From assembly GCA_016781705.1 (NCBI GenBank), contig JADDPV010000049.1:1985-9125 (forward strand): a stretch of 7,141 nt of DNA, written 5' to 3'. This document shows positions 1 to 6,202 of the stretch, one piece after another (within the stretch, counting starts at the first letter, position 1; every line of letters starts with the position of its first letter). Source of the stretch: Rubrobacter sp. Its GTDB lineage: Bacteria > Actinomycetota > Rubrobacteria > Rubrobacterales > Rubrobacteraceae. The notes under the pieces were generated by a model. It was not told where the DNA came from. It ran no database searches and saw nothing but the letters and a program-made list of their open reading frames with translations. Position numbers and translations under genes: made by a program.

Positions 1-621
1 CGGGATGCCGATGTCCACGACTGCGACCTCGCCGGCGTAGTCGGCGCCAGGCGAGACGACGCACCAGACCTTCGCCGCGTGGGCGCACACCGTCAGGTCG
101 GCGCGCACCGCCGCGCCCGCGACCTCGCCCGTAGAGCCGTCCACGCCGGAGGGCACGTCAACCGCCAGGACCGGGGCTTCGGTCGCGTTGATCTGCTCGA
201 TGAGGTTCGCGACGTCCTCGCGCACCTCGCCCGAGAAGCCGGTGCCCAAGAGCGCGTCCACGACGAGGTCCGCACACGCTAGCTCCCCCTCGAACGCGGC
301 GCGGTCCACGAGGCGGACGCCGTCCAGGTTCTTCAAGATGCCCAGGTTCGTCTTCGGGTCCCCTTCGTACTCGTCCTTCGTCGCGAGGACGGCGACGTCG
401 TCCGTACCGGCGCGGTGGAGCTCGCGGGCGATGACGAAACCGTCGCCGCCGTTGTTGCCACCGCCACAGGCGACGAACGCGCGGCGCGGCGTCTCGAAGC
501 GTTCGAGGGCGACGCGGGCCATCGCGGCGGAGGCCCGCTCCATGAGGACACCACCGGGGATGCCCAGAGCCTGGGCGCCTCTGTCGGCGCGGGTCATCTC
601 GTCGGCGGTGTAGAGCTTCAG
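1..621 (-). CDS. nnr: NAD(P)H-hydrate epimerase (YjeF N-terminal domain), possibly bifunctional Nnr; 3' end outside window
   Basis: The enzyme epimerises damaged, hydrated NAD(P)H (R-NADHX to S-NADHX). In fused Nnr proteins a C-terminal ADP/ATP-dependent dehydratase then restores NAD(P)H; that half would lie beyond the left edge, so it is not seen. The 207 visible residues form a YjeF_N domain: GGGNNGGDG at about residues 53-61, DALLGTG at 122-128, DVPSGVD at 155-161, and the domain end PGADYAGEV then VVDIGIP at 191-207. The frame closes with TAA just upstream of 621 and offers no ATG/GTG/TTG before an ATG at 597. The family's usual opening, MKLYTA-like, is matched if the CTG at 621-619 is the start. 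That CTG overlaps the acpS stop as CTGA and has GGGAGG at 631-626. If ATG 597 is the start, the protein loses eight conserved-looking residues. Identity is very secure; the start is inferred. Confidence 0.93.
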   Translation of the reverse strand, partial: MKLYTADEMTRADRGAQALGIPGGVLMERASAAMARVALERFETPRRAFVACGGGNNGGDGFVIARELHRAGTDDVAVLATKDEYEGDPKTNLGILKNLDGVRLVDRAAFEGELACADLVVDALLGTGFSGEVREDVANLIEQINATEAPVLAVDVPSGVDGSTGEVAGAAVRADLTVCAHAAKVWCVVSPGADYAGEVAVVDIGIP

Positions 622-1046
622 ACGTCCTCCCTCATGGAATCTTTACGAATGACGCACACGGCCACGGCGGAGAGCTCGGAGTGGGTGATGGAGATGTGCA
701 GCCACTCCGGGCGGACGCCGACCAGCTCTGCGAAGCGTTCGATCTTGCCGAAGATGCGCGCGGTGGGCGCCTGGCGGGGCTTGCGCGCGATTTCGACGCC
801 GTTCCACTGGATCAGGCCGCAGCCCAGGGCCTTGCACACGGCCTCTTTCGCGGCCCAGCGCCCCGCATAGTGGCGCTCGTAGAAGCGGTACTTCTCGCAG
901 TAGGCTATCTCGCGCTCCGTGAACAGGCGTCGCCGTATCCTCGGCGTCCTCTCCAGGGCGAACTTCATCCGCTCGCAGTCCACGACGTCTACCCCCACGC
1001 CGGGCACCACGAAGCCCTTCAGCCGCCCTTCGGTCCCCTCTTCCAC
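618..1046 (-). CDS. acpS: Holo-[acyl-carrier-protein] synthase (4'-phosphopantetheinyl transferase)
   Basis: The protein transfers 4'-phosphopantetheine from coenzyme A to a serine of apo-ACP, activating it for fatty acid synthesis in the cytoplasm. Visible family motifs are GVGVDVVD at residues 16-23 (Asp20 would bind Mg2+), RLFTEREIAYC at 40-50, RWAAKEAVCKAL at 63-74 (Glu68 would bind the metal), WNGVEI at 81-86 and LHISITHS at 116-123. At 142 residues it is slightly longer than the usual 120-130. The first GTG (1046) follows a -10-like TAAGAT by 6 nt, fitting a leaderless mRNA. A GTG at 1010, preceded by AAGGG, would give 130 residues and is the alternative. Its stop TGA (620-618) overlaps the presumed CTG start of nnr, a pairing of acpS and nnr known from many bacteria. 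It is divergent from the lipid kinase gene. Confidence 0.95.
   Translation of the reverse strand: MEEGTEGRLKGFVVPGVGVDVVDCERMKFALERTPRIRRRLFTEREIAYCEKYRFYERHYAGRWAAKEAVCKALGCGLIQWNGVEIARKPRQAPTARIFGKIERFAELVGVRPEWLHISITHSELSAVAVCVIRKDSMREDV
626..632 (-). promoter_or_regulatory. Ribosome binding site that decides the nnr start (AGGGAGG)
   Basis: AGGGAGG lies inside the last codons of acpS, ending 4 nt before the CTG at 621-619. The ATG at 597 has no comparable purine-rich site before it (the preceding bases encode LYTADE). This supports CTG as the start and translational coupling with acpS. Confidence 0.6.
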
Positions 1047-1052
1047 GCGTGC

Positions 1053-1058
1053 ATCTTA
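1053..1058 (-). promoter_or_regulatory. Candidate -10 element for leaderless acpS transcript
   Basis: On the minus strand TAAGAT (TANNNT pattern) stands exactly 6 nt before the GTG at 1046, so transcription from the usual distance would start at the GTG itself. I see no convincing -35 hexamer. This is inferred from spacing only; leaderless mRNAs are known to be common in actinobacteria. Confidence 0.4.
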
Positions 1059-1110
1059 CGTCAGAGACGCCTTTCGAACCACCCCTCGGGTCGCCCCCCG
1101 CAAAAGAGCA

Positions 1111-1116
1111 TATGAT
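1111..1116 (+). promoter_or_regulatory. Candidate -10 element for leaderless lipid kinase transcript
   Basis: TATGAT (5 of 6 to TATAAT) stands exactly 6 nt before the in-frame GTG at 1123, so a transcript starting at the normal distance would begin with GTG. The ATG at 1117 would then be upstream of the transcript. There is no clear -35 hexamer and no clear Shine-Dalgarno site before either codon. Confidence 0.45.
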
Positions 1117-1992
1117 ATGGGGGTGGATGCGGTGATCATAGGCAACCCGAACTCTGGACGCGCGGGCGACAGAGAGCGCCTGAAGCGCTACGCGAAGACG
1201 CTGAGCTCCGGCGGGATCGGCGAGGTCGAGGTCTGGAACACGGAGCGCCCGGACCACGCGACGCAGCTCGCGAACCTGGCCGGTGACAAGCTCGTGATCG
1301 CCGCCGGCGGCGACGGGACGGTGAACGAGGTCGTCAACGGGCTCTCGGAAGGGGCGACGTTGGGGATCATCCCGCTGGGGACGGCGAACGTCCTGGCGCG
1401 CGAGCTGGGGCTACCCCTCAAGCCGGATGAGGCGTGCGAGCGCATCGTCTCGGGCACGCCGGGCCGGATAGACATAGGGGTCGCGACGGACCACTGGGGC
1501 AGGGAGCGCCGTTTCGCGTGCATGGCCGGGATCGGCTTCGACGCCCACGTCGTCAACGAGGTGACGCCGCGCCTCAAGAGATATCTGAAGGCACTCGCCT
1601 TCCCTCTGGCGGCGTTGAAGGTGTACCTACAGGGCGACTTGCCGACGCTGCACATCGTGCACGGCGACACCACCTACGTCACGCAGTTCGCCATCATCGC
1701 CAACGGCCAGTTCTACGGCGGCGACTTCCGCACCGCCGACGCGGCTTCGCTGACTACCGGTAACTTCGAGGTCGTGCTCGTGGATCAGGTCAGCCGCCTC
1801 CTGCGCGCGGACGTGTTGACGAGCATCCTCGCCAAGAGACCGCTGGACCGCTCCATGCGCTCGTTCGCGGCCGGGGAGCTCCGGGCGAAGAGCCCCGGCG
1901 CCTACGTCCCCGTCCAACTCGACGGCGAGGTCTGGGGCCGCCTCCCGTTGAGCTTCCGCATCGAACCCGCGGCCCTGGAGGTGATCCGGTAA
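1117..1992 (+). CDS. Diacylglycerol kinase family lipid kinase (DagK/YegS-like)
   Basis: This soluble or membrane-associated kinase would phosphorylate diacylglycerol or a related lipid with ATP, recycling it toward phosphatidate and phospholipid. It is 291 residues, the normal size. The N-terminal catalytic domain shows NPNSG at residues 10-14, the nucleotide-binding GGDGTVNEV at 64-72 and IPLGTANVLARELGLP at 85-100. The C-terminal beta-sandwich shows AGIGFDAHVV at 137-146, IANGQFYGGDF at 194-204 and VQLDGE at 266-271. The frame stays open upstream to 919, but that part overlaps acpS antisense and has no family character, so I start at ATG 1117; GTG 1123 (two codons in) is equally possible if the mRNA is leaderless. 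It is divergent from acpS with a 70-bp gap and convergent on the LysE gene with one base between the stops. The exact lipid substrate cannot be read from sequence, so no symbol is given. Confidence 0.93.
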   Translation: MGVDAVIIGNPNSGRAGDRERLKRYAKTLSSGGIGEVEVWNTERPDHATQLANLAGDKLVIAAGGDGTVNEVVNGLSEGATLGIIPLGTANVLARELGLPLKPDEACERIVSGTPGRIDIGVATDHWGRERRFACMAGIGFDAHVVNEVTPRLKRYLKALAFPLAALKVYLQGDLPTLHIVHGDTTYVTQFAIIANGQFYGGDFRTADAASLTTGNFEVVLVDQVSRLLRADVLTSILAKRPLDRSMRSFAAGELRAKSPGAYVPVQLDGEVWGRLPLSFRIEPAALEVIR

Positions 1993-1993
1993 C

Positions 1994-2620
1994 CTACCGG
2001 CGCTCGGAGAGAGCGAGGCGGAGACCGAGGGCGACGAGGATGCCCCCGGTGAGCCAACCCAGGCCGCTCGCGAGCTTCGGACGGCTCCTCAGCCACCCGC
2101 CAAAGATACCCGAGAAGAGAGCGATGGCGCTGAAGATCACCCAGGTGAGCAGCGCGAAGAGGAGCCCGAGCGCCAGCAGCTGTGGGGCGACGCCGCCCGC
2201 CGCGGGGTCCGCGAACTGCGGGAGGTACGCCAGAAAGAAGACGGCTATCTTGGGGTTCAAGACGTTCGAGGCCACGGCCTGAACGAAGACGCTACCGAAC
2301 CCCATCGGCGGCGCATCCGAGAAAGCTAATCTTTCCTTGCTCAGGAGCGCCCGGACGCCGAAGTAGACGAGGTACGCCGCCCCGGCGTACTTGACCACCG
2401 CAAAAGCCGCGGCGGACTGCGCGAGGATCGCCGAGAGCCCCACCGCGGCGAAAAGGGAGTGGCAGACCAGGCCGACACTCGCGCCCGTCGCCGAGACCAG
2501 AGCCGCCCCACGCCCCAGGGTCACGCCGCGCGTCAGCACGAGGATGTTGTCCGGCCCCGGCGCTACGATGACCACCAGCGAGGCGGCGAGGAACAGGATC
2601 AGGTTCGTCTCGAACGACAC
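1994..2620 (-). CDS. LysE/RhtB family amino-acid exporter
   Basis: This is an integral membrane protein of the LysE superfamily, which exports amino acids (lysine, threonine, homoserine and others) by proton-driven transport. The 208 residues match the family length and show about six hydrophobic segments (roughly 5-22, 38-68, 72-93, 110-136, 146-170, 185-204). Family signatures are VAPGPDNILVLTRG at residues 19-32, a glycine-rich G-x(3)-G stretch near 46-50, SNVLNPK at 118-124 and YLPQF at 132-136. The start is a GTG (2620-2618) with a strong Shine-Dalgarno GGGAGGTGG at 2630-2622. It follows glmS on the same strand after 42 bp and may be co-transcribed. Its stop is one base from the lipid kinase stop. 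The substrate is unknown. Confidence 0.92.
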   Translation of the reverse strand: MSFETNLILFLAASLVVIVAPGPDNILVLTRGVTLGRGAALVSATGASVGLVCHSLFAAVGLSAILAQSAAAFAVVKYAGAAYLVYFGVRALLSKERLAFSDAPPMGFGSVFVQAVASNVLNPKIAVFFLAYLPQFADPAAGGVAPQLLALGLLFALLTWVIFSAIALFSGIFGGWLRSRPKLASGLGWLTGGILVALGLRLALSERR

Positions 2621-2662
2621 GCCACCTCCCTTGGCGGCTTTCAGACCTGACGTACCAGCGGT

Positions 2663-4507
2663 CTACTCCACCGTCACGCTCTTGGCGAGGTTGCGCGGCT
2701 TGTCCACGTTCAGACCGCGCGCCTTGGCGACGCGGTAGGCGAGCAGCTGCAAAGGCACGGCCGCGACGAAAGGACTCAAGACCTCCGGGGCCTTCGGCAC
2801 GGGCAGCACGACCTCGGCGATCGCTGCAGCGACGGCGTCGTCCTCGCGGGCGACGGAGATCACGCGCGCCCCGCGCGCCACCGTCTCCTCGACGTTGGAG
2901 AGGGTCTTCTCGCGCAAAACCCCCTCGCCCAGCACGGCGACCATGGGGCAACGCCCATCCACGAGGGCGATGGGGCCGTGCTTCATCTCACCGGCCGGGT
3001 AACCCTCGGAGGGGAGGTAGGAGATCTCCTTGAGCTTCAATGCCCCCTCCAGCGCCACCGGGAACGCCGCTCCGCGGCCCAGGAACAGCGAGCACCGCGC
3101 TTCCTCAAAGACCTCGGCGGCCTCTCCCGCCCGCTCCTCCGCGAGCCCTATCGCCTCCTCGACCTTCTCGGGCGCGAGGCGCAAGGCGCGACCGACCTCA
3201 CGCAACTCCTCGACCGGCCGCGCCCCCCTGGCCTCCGCGAGCGCGAGCGCGAGGAGGTGCATCGCCGCGACCTGCGTCACGAACGTCTTGGTCGCCGCGA
3301 CGCCGACCTCGGGGCCGGCCTTGGTCAGCAGCACCGCGTCGGCCTCGCGTGTGATGAGCGACCCCTGAGTGTTGGTCACCGCGAGCACGCGCCCGCCGAA
3401 GCCGCGCGCCGCGCCTACCGCCGCCAACGTGTCGGTCGTCTCCCCACTCTGGCTTATGGCCACGACGAGGGTGTCCTCGTCGCCCACCGGATCGGCGTAG
3501 CGGTACTCGCTCGCCACGGTGACCTCGACGGGCACCCTCGCGAGGCGCTCGATGGCCTGCTTCCCCAGCAGGCCCGCGTGGTAGGCCGTGCCGCAGGCGA
3601 CGACGACCACGCGCCGCACGTCGGAGAGGTTGAGATCCAGGTCGGAGAGGTCCGCGCAGCCGTCGTCCATCAGCCTCCCGGCGAGGGTGGCCCCCAGGGC
3701 GGCGGGCTGTTCGTGGATCTCCTTGAGCATGAAGTCCTCGTAGCCGCCGAGCTCTACAGCCTCCGCGCCCCAGTCGACCTCGAAGGTCTCCCTCTGCACG
3801 GGCTCGCCCTCCAGCGTGGAGAGCCCGACCGAAGAGCCCGTGATCTCCACGACCTCGCCGTTCTCTACGAAGAGGAACCTCCGCGTGTAGCCGAGCAAAG
3901 CCTGCACCGCGCTCGCCAGGAAGTTCTCGCCCTCCCCCAACCCCACGACCAGCGGGCTCTGGTTGCGCGCCGCCACGATGGTCTCCGGCTCCGCCGCGCT
4001 CATCGCCGCCACCGCGAACGACCCCTGAAGGCGCTTCAAAGCGCCGACCAACGCCTCCTTGAGCGACTCCCCGGACGCGACCCTCTCGGCCAAAAGGTGC
4101 GCTATGACTTCCGTGTCCGTCTCGGAGTTAAACTCGATACCGCGCCCCCGCAGCTCCCGCCGCAGCTCCCCGTGGTTCTCGATGATGCCGTTGTGCACCA
4201 CCGCGACCTCCGGCCCCCCGGCACCGCCTCCCTTGTGGGGGTGGGCGTTGGCCTCGCTCGGGCGCCCGTGCGTCGCCCAGCGCGTGTGCCCGACCCCGGC
4301 CCTCACGCTGAAGAAGTCCCGGTCGCGTCCTTTCAAGGTCCCGGCAAGGTTGTTCAGGGGGCCGACCTCCCGGGCCGTCTCGATGCCGCCGGGCGAAGCG
4401 ACGGCGAGCCCCGCCGAGTCGTAGCCCCGGTACTCGAGGTTCTTGAGACCCTCCATCAGGACCTCGACGCACCGCTCTCCGCCCACGTAACCCACGATCC
4501 CGCACAT
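2663..4507 (-). CDS. glmS: Glutamine--fructose-6-phosphate aminotransferase (isomerizing)
   Basis: GlmS makes glucosamine-6-phosphate from fructose-6-phosphate and glutamine, the first step toward UDP-GlcNAc for peptidoglycan. At 614 residues it is full length. The start is fixed by ATG at 4507 with MCGIVGYVG: Cys2 becomes the N-terminal nucleophile of the glutaminase after Met removal. The Shine-Dalgarno GGAGGTG is at 4520-4514. The glutaminase domain (2 to about 240) has HTRWATHG at 74-81 and HNGIIEN at 105-111. Two SIS isomerase domains follow, with CGTAYHA at 305-311, SQSGETTDT at 352-360, EGALKLKEISY at 487-497, MKHGP at 508-512 and the C-terminal DKPRNLAKSVTVE. Glu494, His510 and Lys609 correspond to E. 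coli Glu488, His504 and Lys603. A small change is Ala308 where many members have Ser (CGTSYHA). Its mRNA leader carries a glmS ribozyme, so expression should fall when glucosamine-6-phosphate is abundant. Confidence 0.98.
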   Translation of the reverse strand: MCGIVGYVGGERCVEVLMEGLKNLEYRGYDSAGLAVASPGGIETAREVGPLNNLAGTLKGRDRDFFSVRAGVGHTRWATHGRPSEANAHPHKGGGAGGPEVAVVHNGIIENHGELRRELRGRGIEFNSETDTEVIAHLLAERVASGESLKEALVGALKRLQGSFAVAAMSAAEPETIVAARNQSPLVVGLGEGENFLASAVQALLGYTRRFLFVENGEVVEITGSSVGLSTLEGEPVQRETFEVDWGAEAVELGGYEDFMLKEIHEQPAALGATLAGRLMDDGCADLSDLDLNLSDVRRVVVVACGTAYHAGLLGKQAIERLARVPVEVTVASEYRYADPVGDEDTLVVAISQSGETTDTLAAVGAARGFGGRVLAVTNTQGSLITREADAVLLTKAGPEVGVAATKTFVTQVAAMHLLALALAEARGARPVEELREVGRALRLAPEKVEEAIGLAEERAGEAAEVFEEARCSLFLGRGAAFPVALEGALKLKEISYLPSEGYPAGEMKHGPIALVDGRCPMVAVLGEGVLREKTLSNVEETVARGARVISVAREDDAVAAAIAEVVLPVPKAPEVLSPFVAAVPLQLLAYRVAKARGLNVDKPRNLAKSVTVE

Positions 4508-4622
4508 AAAAAGCACCTCCTCGCGCCCGGAGCCGGAGCCCCGTGGCAACATCATTCTCGTATTGGAGACCACGAAGCATGGCGAGAAGAAGCCTTGCTG
4601 ATACCGCTCGGACCTGGGAAAC

Positions 4623-4771
4623 GGCGCTTTGTCCCCGGCGTCACCGCCGGGATTTGTCGCCGCCCTCACGACCGCCCGAAGGCCGGGACGCACCCGCCGA
4701 ACTACTCGATGAACGTCCTCCTCGTCAACTCCCCGACGGAGCATCTACGCTCCCGGGGAGTTCTGGCGCTT
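4623..4771 (-). ncRNA. glmS ribozyme (glucosamine-6-phosphate-activated self-cleaving riboswitch)
   Basis: In known glmS ribozymes GlcN6P acts as the catalytic cofactor; self-cleavage exposes a 5'-OH end and lowers glmS mRNA. Here the minus strand reads AGCGCCAGAACT from 4770, matching the conserved cleavage-site strand; the scissile bond would be between A at 4770 and G at 4769. P1 is an 8-bp helix, AACTCCCC (4762-4755) with GGGGAGTT (4734-4727), topped by GGAGC/GCTCC (4753-4749 with 4742-4738). The core GTTGACGAGGA (about 4729-4719), TCATCGA (4712-4706) and TTCGGCGGGTG (4701-4691) follows. P2 is GGACG (4718-4714) with CGTCC (4690-4686); B. subtilis, as I recall it, has GGAGG/CCUCC, so the pair has co-varied. 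A UUCG hairpin sits near 4683-4674. P4 is CCCGGCG-GTGA-CGCCGGG (4651-4634), flanked by ACAAAT and GACAAAG. The 3' end is about 115 nt from the glmS ATG. Boundaries are approximate. Confidence 0.95.
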
Positions 4772-4800
4772 GTTTTTCGCTTCTCCTCTGCCGGCCTTCC

Positions 4801-4822
4801 GTGAGCCTCGCTCATCGCTCAC
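4801..4822. repeat. Short inverted repeat upstream of the glmS ribozyme
   Basis: GTGAGC (4801-4806) and GCTCAC (4817-4822) form a perfect 6-bp inverted repeat around a 10-nt loop, about 30 bp upstream of the ribozyme cleavage site. It may be a leader hairpin or a protein site, or chance. Confidence 0.35.
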
Positions 4823-4854
4823 CCACTCCTCATCGGCCGTTTAACCGGTCTTCT

Positions 4855-5329
4855 CTATCGCCCCCTCCTGCGTCTACGGTACGTGAATGGTACTGTACTG
4901 TCTCCCGAGTCGGGATGGAAGGGTAGCCGTCCCGCGCCCGGCACCGGGGTTAAGGCTATCTCGGGTGCGTAACTTCCCTGGAAGGGCCGCGGAAGCTCAC
5001 GGTCGGGGGAGGTCGGGAAGACGTACAGCACCAGCAAGTGCGTAACGCAGACGTATCGCGCCGGTAACTCACGCGGCAGGTCCAGCAAGCTGGCGGCGAG
5101 GGCGAAGAGACGCCGGATCACAGCGTCCGAGTCCTCGCCGGTTGATCCAGAAATCCTCGAAGAAGCCGTGGCCCGAGGGTGCGTCAGAGCCCAGCCGGAC
5201 GAGCGCACCTGAGCCGCCAGCCCCGCCTCCCGGAGACCGTCTGAGCACACGGCATTCAGGCTCGGGATCGCCCCCCATAACGAGGGCAACCTTTCCATCT
5301 CCCCCGACCGATAGGCTCACCGGCTCCAT
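4855..5329 (-). pseudogene. Frameshifted gene of unknown function
   Basis: I do not recognise a family. Two minus-strand frames join end to end. The first begins at ATG 5329 (MEPVSLSVGGDGKVAL), weakly preceded by GTAGGG, and looks protein-like to about 5145 (GHGFFEDFWINR). Protein-like sequence then continues in another frame from about 5140 (EDSDAVIRRLFALAASLLDL, then ARYVCVTHLLVLYVFPTSPD) to the TAG at 4855. One missing base near CGGCGAGG (about 5145) would restore a single frame of roughly 155 residues, mildly hydrophobic in its middle. Codon third positions are GC-rich on both sides of the break, weaker near the end. It could be a true pseudogene, a sequencing error, or (less likely) two unrelated frames. 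It is upstream of glmS on the same strand. Confidence 0.4.
4892..4920 (-). promoter_or_regulatory. Weak candidate promoter for glmS leader
   Basis: On the minus strand TTCCAT (4920-4915), a 17-bp spacer and TACAGT (4897-4892) make a weak -35/-10 pair pointing at the ribozyme. Transcription would start roughly 115 nt before the cleavage site. The same stretch holds several GTAC motifs, two of them GGTAC 11 bp apart (4878-4882, 4889-4893). It overlaps the tail of a degraded reading frame. No other pair in 4771-4900 looked better. Confidence 0.2.
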
Positions 5330-5406
5330 TCCCTACCGGCTCTTCGGCCCCGTTACCCCCACATAGTAGGATGGAAATCATTTCTAATGGAGGAGGAAAG
5401 AGGGGT

Positions 5407-5743
5407 ATGGCGGAAGTTACGGACATCATCCTGCCGGGTAACGAGGACTCGTTCACCGTCGGAAAGCGGATCCGGATTCCCACCGTCTCCGACCTCGACC
5501 CCTTCCACCGCCGCCTCATCGAGGGGCCCTATCACCCCCACCGTGGCAACCTACGACTCTAAGGGGAAGGCGCGGCTCACCCCGCTGTGGTGGGGCACGG
5601 ACGGGACGCACATCCACCTCAATACCAAAAAGGCCGTCTGAAGTGGAAGCAACCTCACGAACCGCGGGGAAGTCTCCATGCAGGTCATAGACCCCGAAGG
5701 CGCGCACCATTGGATCACGGTCTACGGCACGGTAGTGGGAGCC
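5407..5743 (+). pseudogene. PPOX-class (pyridoxamine 5'-phosphate oxidase-like, possibly F420-dependent) oxidoreductase, frameshifted and truncated
   Basis: Intact members are small split-barrel proteins of about 130-150 residues binding FMN or F420. ATG 5407 follows a purine-rich GGAGGAGGAAAGAGGGG. The first frame reads MAEVTDII to DPFHRRLIEGP (about 5407-5526). It then shifts in the GGGG run near 5524 to PITPTVATYDSKGKARLTPL and GTDGTHIHLNTKK (about 5528-5632). That frame hits TGA at 5639, but adding one G near 5633 gives GRLKWK, and dropping C5650 returns to NLTNRGEVSMQVIDPEGAHH and ITVYGTVVGA, stopping at TGA 5744. The pattern (TPLWW, NTKKGRxK, NLxxxxxVSxxVIDPE, GTV) is typical of the family. 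The C-terminal part is missing; a different protein-like frame begins there. Three frame lesions within 340 bp, beside long intact genes, argue for real decay. Confidence 0.8.
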
Positions 5744-6092
5744 TGATGCAGCTCGATTCCAGGATGTCGTCCTAAAGTTGGCACGGGGTCACGCCGCCTA
5801 CGAATGCAGTGAGCCGCAGCTCGGGAAGCCAGAGTTTCTTTCGATCATCCCCCGCTGCGCGATGTCCTCGGATCGCCGGGCAGCGTTTGAGACTCCGCCC
5901 GTCGAACATATCTTGCCTGAGATCGGAAGCAGAGCATTTCTCCGTGCGGCGGTCGTGAACTCAGAGGTCATCCTCGACGGCGGCTGGCAGGTCGTCCAAC
6001 CTGAGCGTTACAGGTATTTGGTCTCTCACTCGGGCCCGATGACCGTGCGGCTACTGTTGAGTGAGTATCTGACGTGTGAGGTCATCTGGTAG
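5739..6092 (+). pseudogene. C-terminal fragment of an unknown protein, joined to the PPOX remnant
   Basis: A single frame is open from 5736 to TAG 6092 (118 residues). It reads as protein from its first codons (DAARFQDVVLKLARGHAAYE, then EPQLGKPEFLSIIP, RAAFETPPVEHILPEIGSRA, GGWQVVQPERYRYLV and VRLLLSEYLTCEVIW). No ATG/GTG start or ribosome site stands at its beginning: the first start-like codon is a TTG at 5778, mid-way through a helix-like stretch, and the first ATG is at 5862. The simplest reading is the C-terminal part of a longer gene whose 5' end was lost where it meets the PPOX remnant (about 5740). It is soluble and rich in Val, Leu and Glu, with no motif I can name. A short TTG-started real gene remains possible. 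Confidence 0.5.
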
Positions 6093-6202
6093 CTTCCCAG
6101 ACCAAGAATGCCTGGCAACCAAGTCGCACCTGATTATCGTACTTAGGTCGAACCACTCGGCGGTGCTGTCAGCGGGAACAAGGCTAACCTGCTAAGCGCA
6201 CT

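Noticed and set aside
919..1116. Upstream extension of the lipid kinase frame
   Set aside because: It lies antisense to acpS and carries no family sequence; NPNSG near the N-terminus fits a start at 1117 or 1123.
643..1257. Long minus-strand frame spanning acpS and the kinase start
   Set aside because: Shadow of acpS in another frame, with Arg/Gly/Pro-rich composition.
4508..4744. Upstream extension of the glmS frame by 79 codons
   Set aside because: It crosses the ribozyme, and GlmS needs Cys directly after the initiator Met at 4507, which has a good Shine-Dalgarno.
2978..4804. Very long open frame (608 codons) on the plus strand
   Set aside because: It is antisense to glmS, whose protein is unmistakable; its composition (Arg, His, Leu, Ala rich) is typical of a high-GC shadow frame.
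4771..5370. CRISPR array, insertion sequence ends or transposase
   Set aside because: No regularly spaced repeats, no terminal inverted repeats with target duplication, and no transposase motifs were seen here or elsewhere in the window.
5744..5775. MQLDSRMSS as continuation of the PPOX protein
   Set aside because: Only nine residues, needs one more frameshift, and a longer protein-like frame occupies the same bases.
6093..6202. Possible RNA gene or terminator between the two convergent remnants
   Set aside because: I found no tRNA-like arms, no strong hairpin with a T run and no coding signal.
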